Shown: positions 9,843-24,900, numbered from the stretch's first letter. The stretch is DNA of 64,000 nt from Leptasterias polaris (GCA_037783415.1 JAZGTN010000179.1:846001-910000); one strand, 5' to 3'. Notes: generated by a model not told the origin, from the letters alone. Numbers and translations are program-made.

Positions 9843-9994
9843 ATGTGGAGTTCTTCTCAGAGGCATTGGAGCGGTACAACAGACAGCACGCCGGTGCTGA
9901 GGCCATCATACTCAGACGTTCCATCGGGATGCTGATGGTGGAGGCTGTGCAGATGAGGAACAAGCTCATCCCCTCTCCCCTGCGATGTCTGAGT
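9843..9994 (+). CDS. DNAH6: Dynein heavy chain exon 1 of window (tail)
   Basis: Acceptor cctcag and donor gtgagt. The first two bases complete a codon begun in an unseen upstream exon; then 50 codons beginning [12 protein letters not shown] and ending on a codon boundary. No earlier dynein exon is recognisable in the window. Confidence 0.8.
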
Positions 9995-12900
9995 GTGAGT
10001 TATAACTTTTGGAGTTGAACGCGAGCGACTTGGGCATAGTTACTTAGGGTTGCATTGAGTGAATTCTGAATTGGATTATCGTGAATGATGTGTGCTTATT
10101 CACCGTGGCTCAATTTCCTAACTCTGCTTACCGCGGAATCAGCTTACAGCCCATTGAACTATGTGTTTTACAGGGCGCTAAGCGCTGAATTCTGTGGTAG
10201 CAGAGCCGTGAAATTGGACCCTGACGCCATCCTCACAAAAATCTTGGTTGCACCATTTTGGTAGTCAATGTCCCTGTGTGTTACACAGTGTTGTGCAATT
10301 TTTTGGCAATGCAGCGTTAACTCACTAACTAAAGAACTTCTGAAATGGCGAGTATGGCAGAGTTGCCCTATGTGAAGTGCACGCAAATGGTCAATTATAC
10401 TTGTCAATAGTTTGTACATTTTTGGACAAGTAAGGCCTTGTTCGAGTTGACGGCTATAGCTAATGCTTTGACTGTTGCTAAGGTTGTCCTATAATTCAAC
10501 CTATGATGATGCAGTGATCCAGTCGTAGCCAAAGCCATAGCCACCAATTCAGACACGGCCTTATATAGAACGTGCTGATCTAAACGATTAACTCTTTCAG
10601 TGACTGCTACTTTTTACTTTTTGAACCCAAAATGCCCAGCTTTTTGAGTTTTTTTTCAAAATTCTGTATAAGAAAACAAAAGAAGTCTTTCTCACCAAAC
10701 AAAAGTTATCTTGCTGATTCGTGTTGCCGTGGTACATCCCAAAGTCAATAGTATTTCTTGAGTGATACTGCCCTTTTGTGATAACATGTACATGTACGAT
10801 TGACGACACTTTTTGAGTACAAAAATCCAGATTGTACATGTACGATAATGGCACTTTAAGACTACAGAAAATAGATCGTACATGTACGATCTTGGCACTG
10901 AAAGAGTTAAACATCGTCTTGTTTTTTTTATCCTATCATCAGGTGATCAACGACATGCTGCCCAAACTAGCCAAGAGGCGAGTAGATGAGCTGATTGCAG
11001 AAGCACAGGATGCACATGCAGTACAAGCTGGAGATTGTACCAACCACCACCACAGAGTTTGTGGAAGCTCTCACATTCCTGGACAAGATACAGGAAAGGG
11101 TATGTACACTTGCGTAGTCTTGTCGGAACAAGAAAGTGACCTGAGCAGGATTTGAGCCTGGGACCTTCGGATTTACATGGTGGTGCTTTATGAACTGAAC
11201 TGTCTAGACCGTTTCTGTTGGCGGTCTCCCTTCTTTGTCAATATCTTTGTTCGGGCACCAGTAAGAAGTTAAACAACCATCTGCCATCAATGTTGTAACC
11301 AGACATTTACGTTTGAAGGGGGGTGGGGGTGGGGGTGGGGGCAAGTTGGGAAAAAGACTTAATTTTGGGAACTATATAATGATTCGAACCATTCATTTGT
11401 GCATTTATTCGATCTCATTTGGGGGGATAGGGGGGTAAGGGTCCTGAGCAAGAGGCAGGGGAAGGGGCTCCTGCCCCCCTGTCACCCTCTGGTTACGCCG
11501 CTGACTGCCCTATAGCCAGAGATCATGCTCATGTTAAGATGGGTAGCGACAGGAAGGGGATCACCAAGGCCGTATAGGGATGCTACATTTTAGAAAATTT
11601 CAGATTTGTTTTGGTTTAATATTATCTTGGGAAAATTCTTTGCATACAAAAATTCCAATTCTAGAAGAAAACGCTACCCGAAAATCTGCTTCATTAAAAA
11701 ACCATAGTTTTCCCCCATCCATCAATTGTCATGTAATTTGAAATTATTTCTATAAAGAATCTTTTATACATTTCTATAAAGCATAATTCATATTATTGAT
11801 GACCATGTCTTTTTGAAATTAAGAATGGACTAAGTATATTTTTCAGACAAAGAATAAGTTGACAGATGCCTTTGGGATTTCAAATCCCCAAACCAACCCA
11901 ATTGCACTTTCAATGGCCTAATCACAAGAAAATGCTCTTGGTTATATAATTTCTTGATTATTTGTTTTTCACCCAGATTGATCCACTGGAGGCAGAAGCC
12001 ATCATCATCAAAGACATGTACAATCTGATTGAGCAGTACACCGTCCCAACGCCCCCCGAGGACTTTGCAGTCTACCAGACCCTCGCGCCGTCGGTCACGG
12101 CCGTGCGCAATGCCATCGATAAGGCTGTGGCTGAACGTGACGCCAACGTGGACAAGTTCTGCAACCACCTGGATAAGGACATTTCAGAGTTGAACAAAGA
12201 CGTCAAGAGCATCAAGCAGGAATCTCAGGTGAGATAGCAGTTGGTGTAAACCACTCCAGTGGTTGGCGGGGACGGGTGTACATTTTGTTGGGTGCCGGTA
12301 GAAGGGCAGATGGCTCTATGTCCTTCTTCCAGGCACAGAGTACTGATATTTTGAGCTTGCTAGGGTCAAAATGTCATGACCCTAGAAGAGTCTTTTTCAA
12401 AGGTGTTTGAGAAAGACTCTGCTAGGGTTGAAATGTGTAGCCATTAAAAAATTTTGCTCTTTAATAAGAATTTCTCAAGATGCTTTGGGATCCAAGAAAT
12501 AAATGTCTTTGCGTTTTCCTTTGCATGACAAGCATGTGCAAAGTGTGTTGAGTAAGATTCTGTGTATATATTATGTAGACAAGTCATGCTACTTGTACTA
12601 ATAGTGGCTTCTAATAGCTGCTCATGGCGCTCCAACATTTTATAACCCCTTATCACTGGGCCATTTATGTCATTCCTTAAACCATCTCAGCTCCCTTGGG
12701 AGTATACAGCCTGTGCTGCCAAATGTTTAGCACCAAGCTACATCAATCACAAGAGCCATCTCTGCCCTCAAAGGTACCAATTTACTCCTGGGTGATGAGA
12801 AACAATTATAGTTAAGTGTCTTGCTCAAGCAAGACACAAAATTAAGTGTCATGACCGGGATTCGAACCCACACCCTGATGGCTTAGCCACCAGAACTACC

Positions 12901-15900
12901 AGCTAAGCATATAGTAGATAGCCTTTTCAGCAACTCCGATCATTGAACACTGATTCGATTTTTGTTTTGCTACAACTAGAACCCAATGATTCTGGACTCC
13001 AACGCTGAGCAATCAAAGGTCAACGCCCTTCTGAACAAGCTGGGAACCAGACTAGAGGTGCTACAGAAGACGGCTTTCCTGTACAAGTCCTATCAGAAGA
13101 ACTTCAAGGTGAGTCAGTTGTCATGACTTGACGCTTGCCATGTTGTCATCAACCATGTCAGAATTAGATGGCTGTCGATATGGCTAGATCACTACAAATG
13201 CCTATAGATCGTGCAAGTCTCACACGTATTCAAAAATTTTGTGGAAATTTTTGGCCCAGTTTACATTGCTTTAAACAAGTGAAAGAAACAAGCTTGCTCA
13301 CTTTAACGGGTCACAATGTTCGAATACGCAGAAGGCTTGCACAGTCTACCGTCAGCATCGCTGGTGCAGCAAATACATGTAGCCATATAGCTGCTTAAGC
13401 AGAAATTATTGCTTAACACTTTTCTGCTAAGCAAAAATAAGCAGCATACCGGGTATATTTGGTACGCATGACATGGTCTTCTGGCTAGTAACTTTATTCA
13501 GGTAAACATAATTTGTTGTGCATGGCTGCTTTTTGTACTTAAAGGGTGTGTACAACATTGGTAATTGTCAAAGACCAGTATCCACACTTGATGTGACCCA
13601 ACATTAACATGAAATAACAAACCTGTGAAAGTTTAAGCTCAATCGGTCTTCGGAGTCATGAGAACACAGTGAAAAACCCCATTATATGTTTTCACTGTTT
13701 TCAAACATCGGATTTTATCACAGGTGATAAAGACTAATTGTCACACTCATTTCCTAAAACTATAGTATTCCAAGCAACAAATTTTCAAGGTAAGTTTTCC
13801 ACCATGACCATCTTTATACCATGAAAGTTATGTGCAAATCTGTGAACATTTATATTTTCAATCTTACCAATGTTGTACACACCCTTTAAGCAGCTGTATG
13901 AAATTGGGTCCTGTGTAATGAATGTAAGTACAGTCGAGTTAAGTTGAAGTAAGGTTTGCAGCGTAACCCTTACGATGAACATTGTCTTAATTATTATTGA
14001 TGGGTTGTTGTGTAAATGTAGGTAGAGGTGACCAAGTACGAGGAGCTTGAAGAGACACACGCTGAGCTGAAACTCAAGCAGTTACTATGGGAATCATTGG
14101 ATGAATGGGATACAACTGCAGCTCAGTGGACTGACGTAAGTCTAAACTAGAACATTTCTTGTGTGTGCGTGTAAAAAGCCTCAGATTTATTTCATTCATT
14201 CATTGTGTTTGAATTCCTTTTTGCTATACCCAAAGGATCTGAAAAAATATCCTTTATCTCAAAACCCTTGTTCAGTCACTGACCTACCTGGTCACAAAAG
14301 GTCAACTCTCTTCTGGTCGTGCCACATGAAGTTCGCGGTAACACCATGTTAAAATCTCTTTTGAGTACTGTTGGTTCTGAAAAGAACCGGTGGTTAACGA
14401 CTCAACGTTTCGATCAGTATGCTCTGATCGTCTTCAGGAAGACGATATGCTCTGATCGTCTCCTGAAGACGATCAGAGCATACTGATCGAAACGTTGCGT
14501 TTAAAAATACACAAGCACTCTGGATACCATTCCCAAAAGCTACTTGAAATCTATAACTCCAGGGGGTTACCTGGTTCTGGAAACACTTTAATTTCAACAT
14601 ACCTCCTAAAATATTAATCCTAGTTTCAGACCTTATAGTCAGCAGTGACTCTCACCTCTGTAATACTGTTCTCATTCATCTTCCACAGTGCGACTTTGAA
14701 AGTCTTGACCCTGAGGAGTTGTCCTCGACGGTAGCCCGGTTCGGCAAGTCAGTCTACCAGCTTGAGAAGGGTCTGCCTTCCAATCACGTGGTCCCCAAAC
14801 TGAAGGAGAGAGTAGTGGGGATGAGAGAGAAGGTAAATGTCACAGCATCTCTCCCACCTTCTCATTTGATTTGTTATGTTTTATTTATTTGTCATTTCAG
14901 AGGAAGTTTTTTCTTGCTCTGTATTTTGATTGTAGTTATTATTATTATTATCAACCTAACCTTGGAATGTCTAGAGTGTAATGACTTTAAAGCCAAACAA
15001 CCTAAAGAAATTGTTATCGTGTGTCTGTGCCGGAGGTAAGTAAGTGACTTTTGGAGACGGTACAATGTATGCACTCATGAGGACGAGGCTGGACATGGAT
15101 TTGTAATTCTTGCACAGATTATTAGCCCAACCCTCTTTCCTGGAGCAGATATATATTTTTAAACAACATAAAAAAGCATGGTCCATTTTTGTTGGTTAAG
15201 CTTGCTATTTCCGTTTTTTGTTTTATCCCTACATCATCATGCAGGTGAGCAGGTACCCTTTCCAGAGCTATCAGTTGACCACTTTTGTTAGTTTCAAATT
15301 CTTTAACAACTTGTTGAGAGAATTTCCTTTTATAAATAAAGTCATAATGTTGCTTTGTGTGGAAGTTACCGGTGATCACCAACATGCGCAACCCGTCCCT
15401 GAAGCAACGCCACTGGGAGGCCATTGAGAACATCTTAAACTTCAGCATCAAGTCGGAGGACTCTATCACCCTGGGGGTACTGACAAACCTAGACGCCTTC
15501 AGTCACACTGAGGAAATTGAAGAAGTATCGGGCCAAGCCTCAAGCGAAGCTGCTCTGGAGACTCTACTTAAAAAGGTATTTTCAAAAATGCATTACAAGT
15601 GATTGTTACTTTATGGGATTTGAGGCATTGCATGGTGAGGTATCAGTGTATAGTTGGTTTGCGGTAACACCATGTGTATATCTAGGATGTCCTACCTTCC
15701 GCCCAGGTAGTAGTTAATAACCAGGACAGTTCTTTTCAGAACTGACAAGTCTCCTGAATTCTGAATAATCTACTCTGCGGCAGAAGAATAAATAGCAAGA
15801 CAAGTTTTCAAAGAACAAAATCTACCTAGCAAGTAGATATACACATGGTGTTACCGTAAACCAAAAATACATTGATTGTTACTTTGTGAAACATTTCTAA

Positions 15901-18900
15901 GGAAGTGGATCTCTTTTAGAAACTCGTTAGCTAATAATAATAATGATAATAGTTTTATTTATAATGTGCCAATTCTAGACAAGGCTGTTCAAAGGTGCAT
16001 GACAATGTACAGTACAAAAATTACATGGTATAACTACAAGAATACAGAAAGAGGGTATGTTTCAGAAGCAATGAAAGAACATTAAAATTATACAATACAT
16101 GTAAAAAAATAATGAAAATATACAAACAAATTAGAAAGAGAGAAAACCAAATATGAAAACTCTAAAAGTTATGCATAGTTACATGCACATGTATGTATTT
16201 AAACATTAAAAGCTTTCTCGAAAAGAAACATTTTCAGTTGACATTTAAAAACATTTAAGGAATCAAAATGTCTGATGTGACCTGGCAGTTGTTCCCAGAG
16301 TCTGGGACCTGGCTTCATAAATGCATCAATTACATTTTGAATCCGTGTACAATTACTAACTATTGTTCTTTCAATTTAAAATCAACTACTCGGAAAATCT
16401 GACTCAGTTTATTAGATTTGTTCTCTGGAGACTGGAGGTTTTGTGGAATATTTATCTGCGATAGATTTCGGACCTTAAGAATCATTTATTGACTTATGTA
16501 AGGTTGAAGATGCTTGGAAGACCACTGAATTTGTGGTCCTTGGCCACCGTGACTCCAAAGATGTCTTCATCCTGGGTGGAACGGATGAGATTCAGGTCCT
16601 CCTGGATGACAGCATGGTCAACATGTCCACCATCTCCAGCTCCCGCCACGTTGGGCCCATTAAACCCAGGGTAGAGGAGTGGGTCCGCAACCTGGCTCTG
16701 TTCAGCGAGACGTTGGAGGAGTGGCTGAATTGCCAGAGGAACTGGCTGTATCTGGAGAGCATCTTCAGTGCGCCTGATATACAGAGACAGCTTCCGGCTG
16801 AGGCCAAGATGTTCATGCAGGTGAGATTTGATTCAATTTAACTCCCGCACTTACGACATCACTTTTGCTAAAAATGCCTGGATGTCAATGTTGTCACTGG
16901 AACCAACAGCCATAGCTGTTCTTATTAATAAATTTGTCTTAACATAAGCTGTTAATATTGCCAACGTGATTAAAAAAAAAAAAATTATCTTGCATGTCTT
17001 AAGATCAAATTCATAAAAATGAAGATAAAACCATATATAACGCCCCAGGTTGCAGAGTAGGGCTTTTAAAACCAAAGATAAATGTTATTAGTGGGCTTCT
17101 GAGCTCGCAAGTTTTCGAGCTCGCAAGCTTTTGCGCTTTGCGCTCAGAGTTCAGTTGTTTTTCAACAGCCCATCCCTGATTGTTTGATAGTACTCTTTGC
17201 TGAGCTTTTTAGATTGAAACTTGTCTCAAGATCAATCTCGGCTCTGTGTAAAAAATACACTTTTCTTTGCTGGAAAGTTCATCCATAACTCGATAGGTAT
17301 GTTATTGATTGCAGGTTGACAAATCTTGGAAAGAAATAATGCGCAAAGCAAACCGCCTCCCGCTGGCCATGCGCGCCGCCACACAGCCAGGCCTCTTGGA
17401 GACCTTCAAGAACAACAATTCCCTTCTAGACCAGATTCAAAAGTGCCTGGAAGCCTACTTGGAATCCAAGAGATGTGTTTTCCCAAGGTATGTTGTATAA
17501 CCTCAATGTCAGTTTGACTCTGGTGGGACTGCAGAGCTGCCAACTCTCCATGATTCTGCAGAAAGCTCCCTGAAAATAAACCAATCCTTCCATGTTCTGA
17601 TGAACAGATTTTAAACTCTCCCAGATTATGGATACTTTTCCCCAATTGTGTTGAATGTAATTCTAAATATCTCTCTGATTGTTGCACAAAGTCTCCCTGA
17701 CTGCAAAATGCAAATGTTGGCAGCTCTGAGACTGTCTGTCAGCTTTGGTCTGTTCTATGAAGACCCCTTACATAAAGCACAATTATTTTGTGCTTATTAG
17801 CAGCTCCATGAAGTTGGGCCCAAGGCTGAATTTTATGCTACTGCCGCTTAACCCTTTAGAGGCCATTAGGTTCTGTATAATCATCCCCAATACGCTCAGA
17901 CGTGGTTTTATTGTTGATTTTTTTGAAACAAGTATTTTTTTTGGTAAAAAGGTATGAACAAATAACAAAACAGAAACTTGGTTTTGTTTTAGATACTATG
18001 TTAACGTGGAAACATTGGAAAATGTCAATTCAGGTCATGACCTTTACTTTGACCTTTTTGTTTGAGTGGAAATAGGTCAGGTCTTGCAGCCATTTGCGGC
18101 CGTTATGGTGATTTTGTTACAAGCCGTTTCCAGCCGCTATGGTCTCTAAAGGGATAAGCACAAAACAGCTTAGCACAAAATAAGATTATTACACAGAAAG
18201 AGTGAACGACCCCTCTCCCTAAAAATAACCCAAAACAACAATAACCAAAAATGACCGCAACCCTTAATTCATAATCAAATAAGTCCCCCCCCCCCCCCCC
18301 CAATAGGTTCTACTTCTTGTCCAATGACGAGTTGCTGGAGATTCTGTCTCAGACACGCAACCCTCACGCCGTCCAGCCTCATCTCAGGAAATGCTTCGAC
18401 GCCATCGCTAAGCTGGAGTTTGGAAGTATAGGAGCTCAACCCTCTGATGGAAAGATATCGCCATCTGGTGACAAAGGTGAAAACCGCCAACCTGTTTGTT
18501 AAAACATTTATATTTTTATTTGTTGTATTTTATACACTTCTTCACTGGCATGACACTACAAAAAGATATATTATATACGTGGTGATAAATAATATAAAAA
18601 TAAATTATATACATTTACATACAGAATTAAACAAAAAAGTTACAACAAACTGCCAGTGAGTGGCAAGATGAAACAGGTTAATTTACCAGCACCTCTACAG
18701 AGCCACCCTACCACAGCTGAAGGGGAGGGGATGGGGTTGATGGAAGGGGGAAGGGGGAAGAGGGAGGGGGGATGGCAAACTGGTAGAAAGAGAAGAACAA
18801 TTTGAAGGAAAGACTGTCAATACCGGCAGCTAGCAGCTTACATGTTTTGAACCAGTTCGGGCATACATGTAGGTTTATTTGTTGTACTTTTATGTGGACC

Positions 18901-21900
18901 ATCTTTATTGAGCTACAACTGCCTTTTTGTAGCTGTTGGCTACCAACAGTGCAGTGATAATTCAAGTTGCCATTTGTATTCAATGTTCCAATTGTTTCAT
19001 TCATGTTACAGAAGCAGAAGCTGTGAAGACATCCACCAACGATATCCTGGCCATGATCTCACCAGAGAATGAAATTGTCGGCCTCGGCAAGGGCCTGAAG
19101 GCCAGAGGGAACGTAGAGGACTGGCTGGGCAAGGTGGAAGAGGCCATGGTGTCATCCCTCCGCCGCCTCACCAAAGCCGCGCTTACCGACTACGAAGCCC
19201 GCCCTCTGGAGGAGTGGGTGACGCAGCACGCTTCCCAGGTGGTGTTGACTGTAGCGCAGACGATGTGGTGCAGGGACGTGATTGAGATCCTGGACGGGGA
19301 TTGTGATCGCATCGAGGCAATGAAAGAATTTGAGCTGAAGAATTTTGAGGTTAGTTATACAAACTTAAATGGAATCTCTTTAATGTGTGTAGAGTTTACA
19401 AAAGTTTCCATCGGTGAGAGGATTCAGTTTGACTGTCTTAAACTATGCCAAAATATTCCTATTGTTTTTTTTCTGATAACCCCTGAAAAAATATGTGCAT
19501 AAAACAACCTACAAAGCAAATTGGAAACTTGGATACTTAGAAACAGCTGAAAAAGAACACGTTATATATATCAGTGAAACATTTTCGTAACTCTGTTTGG
19601 TCAAAGGGTTGAACCTTTATACTGTATATCTTTTTACTTCCTGATGATTGTATGGAATTAATTTTTTGAGGTGACACAATCAAGTCTGTTATCTCTCCAT
19701 TCTTTATCCAGAGTTTGAATCGTCTTGCAGCCATGGTCCGCGGCGACCTCTCAAAACTCGTACGCAACATTATGTGCGCGCTCATCACAATCAGTGTGCA
19801 CGCCCGCGACATCATCACCAGCATGGTCAAGAACGGCGTGGACAACTCAAACAACTTTGAATGGGTCAAGCAGATGAGGTACTACTGGGACTTGGAGTTG
19901 GATAACTGCGTAGTGCGGATGTCCACATCCCAGTACGTGTACGGGTACGAGTACTTGGGGGCTTCGGCACGTCTGGTCATTACCCCACTGACGGTGAGTT
20001 ACTTTGGACGATGAGTTCTGATTGCAGGTGAACTCATTTGGGGCTGTTTGTATTGGAACATATTATGTCTTTTACCTTGTCAAAGTGTTTTTGTATGGTA
20101 TTACGTACTGTGCTAGTATATTTCACCAACATGATCCCAGATTATAGTTTAAGCAAGGAGAGCCTGGTTTTGGCACAGAGCATCACATATAGATTGATAA
20201 AGTGGACCTTTGCTGTTACCTCTTCCCAGGATCGTTGTTACCTGTGCCTCATGGGAGCTCTCCAGCTGGACCTTGGCGGAGCCCCAGCTGGCCCAGCTGG
20301 AACAGGCAAGACGGAGACGACCAAGGATCTGGCCAAGGGCCTGGCCAAGCAGTGCGTGGTATTCAACTGCTCTGACGGTCTGGACTACAAGATGATGGGA
20401 CGATTCTTCTCCGGCCTGGCCCAGTCCGGTGCCTGGTGCTGCTTTGATGAGTTCAACCGGATCGATATTGAGGTGTTGTCTGTCATCGCGCAGCAGCTGA
20501 TCACAATCAGAAATGCAAAGGCTGCCAAGGTAAATATCAATTGCTGATTATCTCATAGATAGAGCTCTACTTTAAGCCGCATCCAAATCAAGCGACTTAG
20601 GCTACGGCTATGGCTGTTGGCTGCAACCGCAACATTAAAGAATAGGACTTGTTGGCACTCCAGACATAGCCATAGCCATAGCCATACCACAGGCTCAAAT
20701 TTAGTATTTAAAGTGGCAAACCTTTGCCTGGTTTTTCCACATGTGACCCTAGTTGGTTTTGGGGTCAGACTAATTTGGGATAGAGGACTCGGCTTGTTGT
20801 ACTCCGCTGTGAAATAGTTTATTGCAAGTCTGAAAGAATAGAAGACGAAGAAAATACACATGATGGGTCGTCTTCTATCAGAATGTGAATGACGGTTGAA
20901 CCTAGTTTACGCCGCCAACAGTGTTTAAACTAATTTGAATTTGAATTGAGGATGCATTTTTACTATGTGATGAATATTTATACAAATAGTTACGTAAGGC
21001 TACCATGGACAAATGCATTCAAAATTAGAGTTGGGTACTATACATACTGGTTACACATACTTCCATTTACTACAGGTTTGTTTGCTCGTCGCATTGAAAT
21101 TGTACAGAACATAGAAATTGTCAGCACAGAATGTTTTATTAACAAGCAGTGCAAGAAATTGGGCTTTGACAATTCAAGAACTGTAATATCAACAGTGTAA
21201 TCTCGTTCATTGTCGACTTATGTGTACAGCACTGGAGTTTTTGTTTGTGTGTGTAAATAAAAAAGGAAATGGGATACCGCCAACATAAGGGCGAGATTGT
21301 TCAGTTAATAGAGTTCAAATCCCGAAATGAAAACCTAAGGCTGCTTATCCAATCTACAAGCCAAGAGTGGTGTCAAAATAAGAGTATAGTTTTAGATCTA
21401 CTGAGAGATGTACGAATCAATGTTTAGACTATTTTCCTTCACTGTTTGATTAAATGATCACTTTCACTAATGATTTTTGTGTTTGAGTATCTCACAGTGA
21501 GATGTATGCTGAAACTCTTTTGATTTCACCCTTGCTTTACAGGTATCGAGGTTCATGTTTGAGGGTCGTGAGATCAAGCTAGTAGCCTCTTGTGCTGCGT
21601 TTATCACCATGAATCCTGGCTATGCAGGCCGTACTGAGCTCCCTGATAACCTCAAAGCTCTCTTCAGACCTATCTCCATGATGGTACCAGACTACAGTAA
21701 GTTTACCTTGATAGGAAGGGTACATCAGTGGGTTCAGTGGGTTAGTTTTTATCTTTAAGTGTCAATTTGTCTCAGTTTTTAGAGTTTGCGAAATATATCA
21801 TAGTGTCAAAATCCACACGCTTTCAGGAAGACAGTGTCTAAAGGATGTTTTCTTTGTTTAATCATATATTAAAGGCACTGGACACCTTTGGTAACTGTCA

Positions 21901-24900
21901 AAGACCAGTATTCTCACTTGGTGTATCCCAACATATGCCTAAAATAACAAACCTGTGAAAATTTGGGCTGAATTGGTCATTGAAGTTGCAAGAAAATAAT
22001 GAAAGAAAAAACACCCTTGTTGCACAAATTTGTGTGCTTTCAGATGCCAATAATATAAAGGCTTCGCTGAAGTCTTTTATTATTTGAGTGAGAAATTACC
22101 TTTTTCTCAAAAACTACGTTACTTCAGAGGGAGTCGTTTCTCAATAAGTTTTATACTATCAACAGCTCTCCATTGCTCGTTACCAAGTAAGTTTTTATGC
22201 TAACAATTATTTTGAGTAATTACCAATAGTGTTCAGTGCCTTTAATAGTATTTTGTGGCGTGTCGTGGCCTAGTAGTTATGAGCACCGAACTCGAGCGCT
22301 GGTGTTTCTGATCCGCAGAGTGTGGGTTGGAGTCCCGGTCTTGACACTTGTGTCTGTAAGCAAGACACTTAACAGATATTGCTTCGTCCTTCGGATGGCA
22401 TGTAAAGCTGTAGGTCCTAAGTGTTGTGTAATGCATATGAAAGAACCCAGTTACACTTATCGCTAAGAGAAGGGTTTGCCGCGGTGTTTCTGGCAGTGGC
22501 TGTGGTGTGCGCCACAGCGTCTTGTAAACCCTTGAAAGGTGCTACATAAATTGGTCTTATAAATCAAAATATTCAAAACCAGTCTTAAGATGTTTCTGTT
22601 CAAGCGCCTTGAGCACCTTATTGATAGATACTTGCACTATATATTATTATTAGTTGTAGTATTATTTTTTAATTAAAGATGTTTATTACAAAAATGTGAA
22701 CAAAATTTTAAAAAACACACCATATTTCCACCCCTAGCTCTGATTGCTGAGGTCATCCTATACTCGGAAGGCTTTGAATCTTCCAAGACCTTGGCTCGTA
22801 AGATGACGCAGATGTACAAACTCTGCAGCGAACAGCTGTCCCAGCAGGCGACCACTACGACTTTGGGATGCGTCCTGGTGATGGCCGGAGCGCTCAAGCG
22901 TGGTAACCCTGACCTGGGAGAGGACATCGTGCTTATCAGGGCACTCAGAGACAGTAACCTGCCCAAGTTTTTGGCTGATGATGCCGTTTTGTTTGGGGTG
23001 AGTTGATTTGAGCTGAGATTAGATGACCTTGTCATCCTCGTTTACAAAAAGAGTGACCTTGTACATAACAGGGTATTCCCATACCTACCAACCGTTCTGA
23101 TTTAATTGGAATCATCCTGGTTTTTAACTTTGAAGACCCTTAAACATCAGAACAATCATAGCTTTAAAGATGGGGGGAAAAGGAAACAGAAAAAGGGCAC
23201 TGTCGATGACAGTTATTGAAAAATTGAGAAAAATAGGCGCTATTTACTTCAGGTTGTGTCGCCATTTTGTAATGACATCATAAATGATGTGTGAAAGGGA
23301 ATTACTTCTCCAGCTGAGAAGTGTGACGAGGTTTTGTTCAAGCAAGATGGGTATAAAATCACCCCCCCCCCCCCCACAAAACAATTTTTGTGTTACGAGA
23401 TCAAGAAAGGGTGATAAGGATTGCCGGTGGGACTTTTGGATTGCAGGAGGTGGAGTAAATGACCCACAATGTACTTTTATTGCACTGTCGCTTCGCTAAC
23501 CACATGCTATAAGTGACCTACACATGTACGTTGTTCGTATGTCTGACTTTTCAATGTTGGCAGGAATGCATTTTATGGTAGGCACAATATTAAACTGGTC
23601 TATTGATCAAGTCTAAGCTGCCCCCTACTTTATGCTCCCTGAGCATTAGACCATGGTGATCTGCGCATAAATCTACAGACTGATGTATCAATTTGATCTC
23701 AATTTCTTTTCTAAACCCCCCTCCAGGGCATCTTGTCCGATCTGTTCCCTGGCTCTGTTCTCCCTGAGCATGACTACGGTACTCTGCAGAGCTTCATTGT
23801 GCAGAGCCTGATAGATAAAGGTCTACAACCTGAGGAGTGTATCATACGCAAGGTGATCCAACTATATGAGACTATGATTGTACGTCACGGTGTCATGCTG
23901 GTTGGACCCACTGGGGGCGGAAAGACTACCACATATGAGGTAAACAAGAGCTGCAAATTTAACTTGTTCTGTTCGTGTTTCTGTTCAAGTGCTGTGAGTA
24001 CCTTTATGGTAGATTCATGCCCTATATAAGACTATATATTGTTATTATTATTATGAATGGTTTTTTTTCTTTTTCAGATTCTGCAAGACGCTTTGACGGA
24101 GTTACACAAGGCTGGAGAAGACAATCCAGAATACCAGCCAGTCAAAACCTATATACTCAACCCCAAAGCCGTTTCCATGGGAGAACTGTATGGAGAGGTC
24201 AATAAACTGACCTTGGAATGGCAGGACGGTCTGATGGCCACCATTGTCCGTATCACATCAGCTGTAAGTAGCGTTTTGCTGATGATTTTCTTTAATATCA
24301 TCCTTCCATTACTGACCAACTTTTTTAAAGTGAGGCTGAAATAAAAGTCTTTTTTGACAATTTGACCTAAAAATGATCATTACATTGACAACAACCAATC
24401 TATGACCTTACATCTAAGTTCAAAAGTAACCGCCAGCTGTTTTCTTCGTTTATCTTTTTTCTTAGGAGACTACCGATGACCACAAGTGGATTGTCTGTGA
24501 TGGCCCTGTGGACGCCCTATGGATTGAAAACATGAATACCGTACTGGATGACAACAAGATGCTCTGTCTGGCTAACAGTGAACGCATTAAGCTGTCCAAC
24601 TCCATACACATGGTGTTTGAGGTGCAAGATCTGGCCGTAGCCTCCCCTGCCACTGTCAGCAGGTAACGTTTTTAATGTTTTATTTTTCCCTCAGTTCCCA
24701 GTCAGTTCAATTCAATTGTTCATTAATTTCCATACTCAAGTGAGGCTTGAGGTGACACCATGTTAAAAATCTCTTTTGAGTGGTGGTGGTTCTGAGTCGA
24801 ACCGGTGGTTCGACAACTTGACGTTTTGGTCAGTATGCTCTGATCGTCTTCAGTTATAAAGATGGTAATGAATAACAAATATAAAAAAAGGATGTCGAAG

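Noticed and set aside
9610..9900. ORF overlapping the start of dynein exon 1
   Set aside because: It is out of frame with the dynein reading and shows no conserved sequence.
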